Notes: generated by a model not told the origin, from the letters alone. A stretch of 6,265 nt of DNA from Acidimicrobiales bacterium (GCA_024641625.1 JAHECQ010000239.1:1-6265), one strand, 5' to 3'. Shown: positions 1-5,359, counted from the stretch's first letter. A program made the numbers and translations.

Positions 1-1
1 G

Positions 2-274
2 ATCGAGAACATGAGCTGGTTCACCGGTGACGATGGCAAGCGATACGAGCTCTTCGGTGCCGGAGGTGGGGCTGAGTTGGCGACCCAGCTCGGTGTGCCG
101 CTGATCGGTCAGGTTCCGCTGATCTCGGCCCTGCGGCAGGGGAGTGACGATGGTCACCCGATCGCCGCGCAGCCCGAGACCGAAGCAGGAGCGTTGTTCG
201 CTGCCTTGGCGGAGACCGTCGATGTCGAGATGGCGCCCAAGCGGCGCTACCGATCCGAGTTGCGGGTCCTCTGA
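2..274 (+). CDS. Mrp/ApbC-family P-loop ATPase, C-terminal fragment
   Basis: This is the 3' end of a gene cut by the left edge of the window; about 90 codons are visible, ending in TGA at 272-274. The opening I-E-N-M-S-W-F followed by E-L-F-G-A-G-G-G and L-G-V-P-L-I-G-Q-V-P-L matches the end of Mrp/NBP35/ApbC ATPases, where the usual form is ENMS-F, FG-GGG, LGVP-LG-IPL. Such proteins are cytosolic dimeric ATPases thought to carry or transfer iron-sulfur clusters. The Walker A motif lies outside the window. The CxxC that many family members carry just after ENMS-F is absent: that stretch reads F-T-G-D-D-G. From memory, mycobacterial Mrp also lacks it, so this is probably normal for the lineage. 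After the conserved part there is a short variable tail ending in R-V-L. The gene is co-directional with the two genes downstream. Family assignment is firm; the role in cluster transfer is inferred from the family. Confidence 0.85.
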   Translation: MENMSWFTGDDGKRYELFGAGGGAELATQLGVPLIGQVPLISALRQGSDDGHPIAAQPETEAGALFAALAETVDVEMAPKRRYRSELRVL

Positions 275-280
275 CCCGAT

Positions 281-322
281 AGGTTCAGCTTGGCTGAACT
301 CGCCGGAGTTCGGATCGAGTTC
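281..322 (+). promoter_or_regulatory. Two mutually exclusive stem-loops in the mrp-DUF3107 gap
   Basis: The 68-base gap between the Mrp stop and the DUF3107 start contains overlapping inverted repeats. Hairpin A pairs 283-289 (GTTCAGC) with 293-299 (GCTGAAC) around a 3-base loop, with an extra G-T pair at 282/300. Hairpin B pairs 294-301 with 306-313 around the loop GCCG, with seven Watson-Crick pairs and one G-T pair. GAGTTC recurs at 317-322, so 296-301 could also pair there. A and B share bases 294-300 and cannot form together. No run of T follows either one. The structure ends just before the AGGAGG ribosome binding site at 328-333. It could be a terminator without a U-tract for mrp or a leader element for the next gene. 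The repeats are directly visible; any function is inferred. Confidence 0.45.
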
Positions 323-342
323 TCAGCAGGAGGCTTTCGTCG

Positions 343-585
343 GTGGACATCCGAATCGGTATCGCACAATCGGGTCAAGTGATCGAGGTCGAATTGCCCG
401 AAGACGAAGATCGCGACGCCCTCAAGGCCAACATCGAGTCAGTGCTGAGTGCCGTCGAGGACTCGGGCGCCGTGCTGTGGCTGACCGATCGGCGCGGCAA
501 GGAGACCGGAGTGCCGGCGGCCCGTATCTCCTTCGTCGAGCTGGGTGCCGCCGACACCGATCGTCGCATCGGCTTCGGTGCCTGA
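343..585 (+). CDS. DUF3107 family small protein
   Basis: This is a complete 80-residue protein with a GTG start. An AGGAGG ribosome binding site at 328-333 lies 9 bases upstream, which fixes the start. The N-terminus M-D-I-R-I-G-I-A, the central V-L-W-L-T-D-R-R-G-K, the P-A-A-R-I-S-F-V-E-L-G and the final R-I-G-F-G-A match the actinobacterial DUF3107 family; the M. tuberculosis member is Rv3208A (TB9.4), from memory. Length is as expected for the family. There is no signal peptide, membrane segment or cysteine, so it should be a soluble cytosolic protein. The pattern of short strands around a helix at about 25-40 suggests a compact alpha/beta fold. Function is unknown. It sits 68 bases after the mrp-like gene and 52 bases before the pdtaS-like kinase on the same strand, so all three could be co-transcribed. 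The family call is firm and no role is proposed. Confidence 0.85.
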   Translation: MDIRIGIAQSGQVIEVELPEDEDRDALKANIESVLSAVEDSGAVLWLTDRRGKETGVPAARISFVELGAADTDRRIGFGA

Positions 586-637
586 TTCGGTCGTGGGGCG
601 TGCCACCGCATCGTCGGCCTGAGAGGCTGTACGACCA

Positions 638-2155
638 GTGGCCAGCCTCAACGATCTCGCACGCCAACACACCGCACTGGGCCCAGAGGCGAGGACACAT
701 CTTCGACGACTGGTCGCTTCGTGGGGCCTGATCGCCGACCTCAGCTTCGCCGACCTGCTGCTCTTTGCCCATGTTCCCGGGCCCGGGGTCGAATCGTCCG
801 GGGTCGGGCCGACCGGCTCGGCGTCGGACCATGCCGAGCCGACCGATCGCTTCTTGATCATCGGCCAGATTCGGCCGACCACTGCCCAAACGTTGTACCG
901 AGAGGATCTCGTGGGGACATTCGTTCCCATCGATCAGCGGCCCTTGGTGGCTCAGAGCTTGACCCGGGGCGAGGTGCTCGACGCCGAGCTCGACTTACCG
1001 TTGGCCGGTCAACGGGTGGCAGTGAAAGCAGTGCCGGTCCGCCACGAGGGTCGGATCATCGGGGTGCTGACCATCGAGAACCCACGCCTGGGTGCTCGGC
1101 CGGTGGGCGAACTCGAACGGACCTACAGCGGGGTATTCACCAAATTGGTGCGGATGATCGCCGACGGCGTGTTTCCCTTCGCCTATGAGGATGCCGATTC
1201 CGAGCAGTCACCCCGAGTCGGTGACGGTGCGGCGATTCTCGACGCCGAAGGGCGGGTGCAGTACGCATCACCCAACGCGACGTCAGCCCTGCACCGCATG
1301 GGTTTCCACGCCAACACGCTGGGCCGTCATCTGGAGGATCTCGGGTTCCGGCCCGACGTGTTGAGGACCGCGTATCGGCTCAAGGTGCCCGTGACCGAGG
1401 AGATCGAACGGGGCACGTCGGTCACGATCCTCGCTCGAGTCTTGCCCCTGATCGTCGATGGCGAGGTCGACGGGGCCCTGGTGCTCATCCGAGACGTCTC
1501 GGAATTGCGTCGTCAGCAACGATTGCTCGTTTCGATGGACGCAACGATTCGTGAGATTCACCACCGAGTGAAGAACAACCTGCAGACCGTCTCGTCGCTG
1601 CTGCGTCTCCAGGGTCGCCGAGTCGAGGTGCCCGAGGCCAAGGCCGCAATCGAGGAGTCGGTTCGCCGCATTCGTTCGATCGCCTTGGTGCACGAGATCC
1701 TGGCGCAAGAGGGTGGCGACGATGTTGCCTTCGGCGCGGTCGTGCGTCCGATCGTCGCCATGGTCGAGGGTGCATTGGTCTCGCCCGACCGTCCGATACG
1801 TTTTCGGCTGGTTGGCGACGGTCCCGATCTTCCCGCAGCCACGGCGAGTTCGTTGGCCGTGGTGCTGACCGAGTTCCTGCAGAATGCGGTCGAGCATGGG
1901 TTTCCACCCGGGTCGCCGGGGGGCTCGGTCACCGTCGAACTGGAGAACTCCACCACCGAGTTGGTGATCCGGGTTCACGATGACGGGGTCGGCCTGCCTC
2001 CGGGGTTCGACCTCGAGAGCGAACCCGGGCTCGGCTTGACCATCGTTCGGACCCTTGCTGCGGGCGAGATGGCCGGTGAACTCTCGATCCGACCTGCCAT
2101 CGATCGAGGCACGACGGCCGAACTGCGGGTGTCGCTGGCCCCGGCATCGGACTAA
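638..2155 (+). CDS. pdtaS: PdtaS-like cytosolic sensor histidine kinase
   Basis: The 505-residue product matches M. tuberculosis PdtaS (Rv3220c, about 500 residues) along its whole length. It is the kinase of a two-component pair whose response regulator PdtaR is an RNA-binding ANTAR antiterminator; no pdtaR is in this window. The GTG start is chosen because M-A-S-L-N-D-L-A aligns with the family N-terminus; a weak GAGG lies at 623-626. Domains in order: GAF-like sensor at about 5-180; PAS at about 190-290 (Y-A-S-P-N-A at 209-214, I-R-D-V at 284-287); HisKA_2 dimerisation domain with E-I-H-H-R-V-K-N-N-L-Q at 306-316, the phospho-acceptor being H308 or H309; HATPase at about 385-500 with N416 of the N box, D-D-G-V-G-L-P at 448-454, G-L-G-L at 464-467 and G-T at 491-492. 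There are no membrane segments. Oddities: no cysteine anywhere, and an extra Gly/Ser/Pro-rich loop at about 47-70. Catalytic motifs look intact, so the enzyme is probably active; the input signal is unknown. Confidence 0.93.
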   Translation: MASLNDLARQHTALGPEARTHLRRLVASWGLIADLSFADLLLFAHVPGPGVESSGVGPTGSASDHAEPTDRFLIIGQIRPTTAQTLYREDLVGTFVPIDQRPLVAQSLTRGEVLDAELDLPLAGQRVAVKAVPVRHEGRIIGVLTIENPRLGARPVGELERTYSGVFTKLVRMIADGVFPFAYEDADSEQSPRVGDGAAILDAEGRVQYASPNATSALHRMGFHANTLGRHLEDLGFRPDVLRTAYRLKVPVTEEIERGTSVTILARVLPLIVDGEVDGALVLIRDVSELRRQQRLLVSMDATIREIHHRVKNNLQTVSSLLRLQGRRVEVPEAKAAIEESVRRIRSIALVHEILAQEGGDDVAFGAVVRPIVAMVEGALVSPDRPIRFRLVGDGPDLPAATASSLAVVLTEFLQNAVEHGFPPGSPGGSVTVELENSTTELVIRVHDDGVGLPPGFDLESEPGLGLTIVRTLAAGEMAGELSIRPAIDRGTTAELRVSLAPASD

Positions 2156-2556
2156 CGGCGAACTCGCCGGCGCCCGAGGTAGGTGCGGCGGAGATGGCGG
2201 CGTTCTTCCTCGGAGGTGCCACCCCACACGCCGGAGTCCTGATTGGTCCGCAGGGCGAAGTCGAGGCATGGTGTCTGTGCAGGGCAACCCATGCAGACGG
2301 CCTTGGCCGAGTCGATCTGGGTGATGGCGAGGCCGGTGGTCCCGACGGGAAAGAACAAGTCGGGGTCGGTGTCCCGGCACGAGGCCACGCCGCGCCAGGC
2401 GGTGTCGACCGGTTCGTTCGGGCGGTCGGCCACCCGCTGAGCCACCCGTTCGAACATCTCGGGAATAGCGAGGCGAGCTTCGGCCTCGCCCCTCGCATCG
2501 ATCACGCTCCCCGGCCCGAATTGATCCAGTCGGGTTCCTTGTCCGTCCACGTGCAT
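2152..2556 (-). CDS. whiB1: WhiB1-like iron-sulfur transcriptional regulator
   Basis: WhiB-like proteins bind a 4Fe-4S cluster, associate with the housekeeping sigma factor and respond to redox state or nitric oxide. The product shows the full signature C-X27-C-X2-C-X5-C (C60, C88, C91, C97 from the chosen start), the D-L-F-F-P segment, the G-V-W-G-G turn at 109-113 followed by S-E-E-E-R-R, and a basic C-terminal tail (G-R-R-R-V-R-R) suited to DNA contact. The X27 spacing and the neighbour pdtaS fit WhiB1; WhiB2-type is the alternative. The start is uncertain. ATG at 2556 gives 134 residues and has GAGGAG at 2565-2560 only 3 bases upstream. ATG at 2457 gives 101 residues, closer to the usual 80-100, but has no clear ribosome binding site. 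The gene converges on pdtaS, with stop codons overlapping, and diverges from the phosphodiesterase gene. Family call is very firm; subgroup moderately so. Confidence 0.9.
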   Translation of the reverse strand: MHVDGQGTRLDQFGPGSVIDARGEAEARLAIPEMFERVAQRVADRPNEPVDTAWRGVASCRDTDPDLFFPVGTTGLAITQIDSAKAVCMGCPAQTPCLDFALRTNQDSGVWGGTSEEERRHLRRTYLGRRRVRR

Positions 2557-2792
2557 ACGCTCCTCGGCGAGTCGATGGTGATACGAGATTGCATCAGGGC
2601 GCGACGAAAAGAGCCTGCTAGACCGTCTCCTTCGACGCTGGACCGCCAGAATCTGAGGTGACGTACAGATCCGTTTGGCCCCCACGCAACGTACCAATTA
2701 CTTTGACTCTCGTAAAGAGTTGTGTAGGTGGATTTCACCAAAAAATCATGTGGGCTGCGGCTCGGAGCGGCCCGGAGTGGAAGAATCGGCCG
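2557..2792. promoter_or_regulatory. Divergent promoter region, whiB1 and gdpD
   Basis: This gap of about 236 bases separates two diverging genes and must hold both promoters. I see no gene in it. The section 2695-2748 is clearly richer in A and T than its surroundings. It contains a perfect inverted repeat ACTCT-CGTAA-AGAGT (2706-2720) and GGTG-GATTT-CACC (2727-2739), followed by six A. A possible rightward promoter is TTGGCC at 2675-2680 and TACTTT at 2699-2704 with an 18-base spacer; it matches the actinobacterial TANNNT -10 rule but is only a fair -35. TTGACT at 2703-2708 is a good -35 but has no matching -10. I found no convincing leftward promoter by eye. If whiB1 starts at 2457, the leader would reach to there. 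Confidence 0.35.
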
Positions 2793-3536
2793 ATGGATGT
2801 CGAACCGAAGACGACCGGATCCGGTGGATTCGGTCGGTCGCGTCCGCTCATCCTCGGACATCGAGGTGCGTCGATCTCGCACCGGGAGAACACGCTGCCC
2901 GCCTTTGCTGCGGCCCGTGAAGCCGGAGCCGATGGCGTCGAGTTGGATGTGCGTCGGACGGCCGACGATGTGCTGGTGGTGCACCACGATGCTCATCTCG
3001 CCGACGGACGGCTGCTGCGGGAGGTCGCCGCTGCCGATCTCCCGGCGGAGCTGCCGACGCTGGCGGAAGCCCTGATGGACGCAGGGGGATCCTTCGTGAA
3101 CATCGAGATCAAGAACTCGCCGGCCGAAGCCGACTACGACCAGCACATGGGAATCTCGGTTGCGGTGGCGGGTCTGGTGGCCAGTCTCGACGCGCATGAC
3201 CAGACGTTGGTGTCGGCATTCGAGATGGACAGCATCCTGCGTCTTCGCGAAGCAGCGGCCGGGATCCCCATCGGGTGGTTGACGTGGGGTGGCTCGGACC
3301 CCCGCTCGCTCATCGATCGGGCCGCCCAGCACGAGCTGCAGTCCATCAACCCCCACGACCAACAGGTGGACGCGGCCTTCGTGGAACGGGCGCATGCGTC
3401 GGGTCTGCGAGTGTTCGTGTGGACGGTCGACTCACCGACGAGGGCGCTCGAGCTTCGGTCGTTCGGGGTCGATGCCATCATCACCAACGATCCGTCCACG
3501 CTGTTACGGGCGTTCGCACGGGCGACCGGAACCTGA
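2793..3536 (+). CDS. Glycerophosphodiester phosphodiesterase (GDPD family)
   Basis: The 247-residue product is a GDPD-family TIM-barrel enzyme, which hydrolyses glycerophosphodiesters (deacylated phospholipids) to glycerol-3-phosphate and an alcohol using a divalent metal. Visible motifs: L-G-H-R-G-A-S at 21-27 with catalytic H23, E-N-T-L-P-A-F at 32-38, E-L-D-V at 50-53 (metal ligands E50 and D52), V-V-H-H-D at 62-66 with the second catalytic histidine H65, I-E-I-K at 104-107, and V-F-V-W-T-V-D near the C-terminus. Length is typical of the short bacterial forms. No signal peptide is seen, so it is probably cytosolic. ATG at 2793 is chosen because the barrel starts soon after and GGAAG lies at 2779-2783, 9 bases upstream; an ATG at 2748 would add 15 residues with no conserved content. 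Its TGA directly abuts the stop of the opposing lipid kinase gene. Exact substrate is unknown. Confidence 0.92.
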   Translation: MDVEPKTTGSGGFGRSRPLILGHRGASISHRENTLPAFAAAREAGADGVELDVRRTADDVLVVHHDAHLADGRLLREVAAADLPAELPTLAEALMDAGGSFVNIEIKNSPAEADYDQHMGISVAVAGLVASLDAHDQTLVSAFEMDSILRLREAAAGIPIGWLTWGGSDPRSLIDRAAQHELQSINPHDQQVDAAFVERAHASGLRVFVWTVDSPTRALELRSFGVDAIITNDPSTLLRAFARATGT

Positions 3537-4463
3537 TCAGCCCGGCTCGCTCGGGACGACGACCCGCAGGGCATCGGGCAGATGTTCGATGCGAAGTTCG
3601 GTCGTGGGCGCCTGGGGTTCACCATCGAGCTGGAACGGCACGGCGACCGGGGCGTGAATCGTGACGCCACGAACGTTCGTCCAGTGGTGGAACGCGCCGG
3701 TATCGGGCAGGCCGCCCTCGCCGTGTCCGAGGGCGATGCGTGCGAGAGGAAGCAGATGGGGAAGGCCGAGCGACGTGGTCGCCACGACCGACAGCGGCCG
3801 GTCGAGGCCGGCCTCAGGGGCAAGATCGAGCGGACGGTGGCCCAGGTAGGTGTAGGGGTTCACGTTCAGGGCCACCGCCATCTGGACGCCCGAGACGAAC
3901 GAGCCCTCGTCGGTGGCGAGGTCGAAGGAGATCTGCCGACGAGCGGGGGAGGCCCATGCCCGTACGCCGTTGTAGATGAACCACGGATGCCCTGCATAGC
4001 GCTTGAACGATCCGCGCTCCTCGACCCGGGTGACGACCTCGGCGTCGAACCCGATACCTGCGTGGAAGAGGAAGACCCTGCCATTGGCCGAGCCCACGCT
4101 GGCATCGCGGATGGAGCCGGCCTCGAGGGCCGCCAACAGCACGCGGGTCGCGGCCACGGCATCGTTCGGATAGCCGATGGCCCGGGCGAAGACGTTGGTG
4201 GAACCTCCGGGGAGGGGCACGAGCGCCGTCTCGGATCCAAGAAGCCCGTTGGCCGCCTCGTTGACCGTTCCGTCGCCGCCGAGGGTGATCACCACCTCGC
4301 AACCGTCCTTGGCGGCGCGGTGGGCGAGCCGGGTGGCGTGACCTCGTCGCGAGGTCTCGTGAACGATGAGGTCGTGGGCATCGGCAAGGGCGCGTTGGAT
4401 GCGGACGCGTGAGCGTCCCGAGATCGATGAGGCGGCGGGGTTGACGATGAGTGCGACGCGCAC
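3537..4463 (-). CDS. Diacylglycerol kinase family lipid kinase
   Basis: The 308-residue product belongs to the DagK/YegS/sphingosine-kinase-like family, which phosphorylates a lipid hydroxyl with ATP. Features seen: N-terminal V-A-L-I-V-N-P-A-A at 3-11; the nucleotide-binding G-G-D-G-T at 62-66 within a T-L-G-G-D-G-T-V-N-E motif; P-G-G-S-T-N at 85-90 in place of the commoner P-x-G-T-x-N; H-A-G-I-G-F-D-A-E-V at 134-143; and the C-terminal L-D-G-E-P at 279-283. Order and length fit the family. No membrane helix or signal peptide is seen, so it is likely peripheral at the inner face of the membrane. The start is GTG at 4463, directly before the conserved strand, with no ATG nearby and no strong ribosome binding site. 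It is convergent with the phosphodiesterase gene and divergent from etfB. Whether the lipid is diacylglycerol, a sphingoid base or a lineage-specific lipid cannot be told from sequence. Confidence 0.9.
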   Translation of the reverse strand: MRVALIVNPAASSISGRSRVRIQRALADAHDLIVHETSRRGHATRLAHRAAKDGCEVVITLGGDGTVNEAANGLLGSETALVPLPGGSTNVFARAIGYPNDAVAATRVLLAALEAGSIRDASVGSANGRVFLFHAGIGFDAEVVTRVEERGSFKRYAGHPWFIYNGVRAWASPARRQISFDLATDEGSFVSGVQMAVALNVNPYTYLGHRPLDLAPEAGLDRPLSVVATTSLGLPHLLPLARIALGHGEGGLPDTGAFHHWTNVRGVTIHAPVAVPFQLDGEPQAPTTELRIEHLPDALRVVVPSEPG

Positions 4464-4536
4464 CGGCCCAGTCTGGTCCGGTGCAGCCCCGTGCGCGTGG
4501 TTGCCGCCAATTTCCTTCCGGCTGATTTGGCCCACG

Positions 4537-4574
4537 TTGTGGTCCGGAGAATACCACCCTCTACCATGACGCCC
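4537..4574 (+). promoter_or_regulatory. Possible promoter for leaderless etfBA mRNA
   Basis: TACCAT at 4562-4567 fits the actinobacterial -10 form TANNNT. Its end is 7 bases before the A of the etfB ATG at 4575, so transcription would start at or next to the start codon. A poor -35 candidate, TTGTGG, lies at 4537-4542 with a long 19-base spacer. The only purine-rich stretch nearby, GGAGA at 4546-4550, is 24 bases from this ATG and 15 bases from the alternative ATG at 4566, too far for a normal ribosome binding site. The 111-base gap to the lipid kinase start also holds an 8-base direct repeat TGGTCCGG at 4474-4481 and 4540-4547. All of this is by eye and weak. Confidence 0.3.
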
Positions 4575-5354
4575 ATGAAGGTTGTCGTCTGTGTCAAGCA
4601 GATCCCCGACCCCGCCGATCCTGGGGCGTTGGATCCTGAAACCCGAACACTCAAGAGAGATGTGAAGCTCATCCTCGACGAGTCCGACAGCTATGGCGTC
4701 GAAATGGCGCTCCAGCTCGTCGACGCCGCTGGAGAGGGGGAAGTCACCCTCGTCTCGATGGCGCCCAACGGCGAACGTTCGGGGCTCGCCACTGCGTTGG
4801 CCATGGGCGCGGCCTCCGCCACGCTCATCAGCGATCCCGAGCTGGTGGGCTCCGATGCCTTGACCACCGCCAAGCTTCTCGCTGCGGCCATCAAGGGTCA
4901 GGAACCGGATTTGGTCATCGCCGGGGCCGAGAGTTCCGATGGCTACACCGGCGTCGTCCCGGAGATGATCGCCGCACTGCTCGATCTTCCGTCGGTCACC
5001 GCCGCCAAGTCGATCGAGGTCGACGGCGACGAACTGAAGGTGAAGCGTCAGACCGATGGCGGCTACGACAGTATCGAATGCCCGCTTCCGGCAGTGGTCT
5101 CGGTCACCGCCGGCGTGGTGGAGCCCCGCTATCCCTCGTTCAAGGGCATCATGGCCGCCAAGTCCAAGCCGGTCGACGAGAAGAGCGCGGCCGATCTCGG
5201 CTTCGGTTCCGATCAGGTCGGTTGGGCCGGTTCGGGCCAGGAGATCGTCGAGGTGGCCAACGCCCCCACGCGTGAGGCGGGCGAGATCATCGAAGATGAC
5301 GGAGAGGGCTTCGCGAAGATCGTGGCGTACCTCGAGAAGATGAAGCTGATCTGA
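4575..5354 (+). CDS. etfB: Electron transfer flavoprotein, beta subunit
   Basis: The 259-residue protein is the small subunit of ETF, a soluble heterodimer that takes electrons from acyl-CoA dehydrogenases and similar flavoenzymes and passes them to ETF-quinone oxidoreductase; the beta subunit also holds a structural AMP. The N-terminus M-K-V-V-V-C-V-K-Q-I-P-D-P is classic. The region A-G-A-E-S-S-D-G-Y-T-G-V-V-P-E at 116-130 corresponds to the nucleotide-binding segment, and D-G-G-Y-D-S-I-E-C-P-L-P-A-V-V-S-V at 161-177 followed by E-P-R-Y-P-S-F-K-G-I-M-A-A-K at 183-196 is the family signature. Length is typical (about 250-260). ATG at 4575 is preferred from homology; an in-frame ATG at 4566 would add only three residues. 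Neither has a well-spaced ribosome binding site. etfA follows after 10 bases, so the two form an operon. Confidence 0.96.
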   Translation: MKVVVCVKQIPDPADPGALDPETRTLKRDVKLILDESDSYGVEMALQLVDAAGEGEVTLVSMAPNGERSGLATALAMGAASATLISDPELVGSDALTTAKLLAAAIKGQEPDLVIAGAESSDGYTGVVPEMIAALLDLPSVTAAKSIEVDGDELKVKRQTDGGYDSIECPLPAVVSVTAGVVEPRYPSFKGIMAAKSKPVDEKSAADLGFGSDQVGWAGSGQEIVEVANAPTREAGEIIEDDGEGFAKIVAYLEKMKLI

Positions 5355-5359
5355 GGAGG
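5354..5359 (+). promoter_or_regulatory. Strong ribosome binding site of etfA
   Basis: AGGAGG overlaps the last base of the etfB stop codon and lies 5 bases before the etfA ATG at 5365. It fixes the etfA start. It contrasts with etfB, which has no recognisable site, and suggests that etfA is translated by independent initiation on the shared mRNA. Confidence 0.8.

Noticed and set aside
144..731. 195-codon frame on the + strand overlapping mrp, the DUF3107 gene and pdtaS
   Set aside because: It is out of frame with three recognised genes and has an arginine- and serine-rich translation typical of a shifted GC-rich frame.
1283..2380. 365-codon frame on the - strand overlapping pdtaS and whiB1
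   Set aside because: It runs antisense to the conserved kinase core and in another frame across whiB1; the translation is rich in R, P, H and D and matches no family I recognise.
2557..2697. Upstream extension of whiB1 to a start at 2697
   Set aside because: The extra residues (R-R-R-R-R-S-S-R and similar) are unlike WhiB proteins, and the ATG at 2556 has a purine-rich site before it while the upstream start has none.
2727..2745. GGTG-GATTT-CACC hairpin next to six A, as an intrinsic terminator
   Set aside because: On the + strand the hairpin is followed by A, not T. On the - strand the T-run comes before the hairpin. The stem is only 4 pairs, and no gene ends here.
4491..4574. Start of etfB at an upstream in-frame ATG at 4491
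   Set aside because: ETF beta subunits begin with the M-K-V-V-V-C-V-K-type strand; the additional 28 residues are not family-like and would fill most of the divergent promoter gap.
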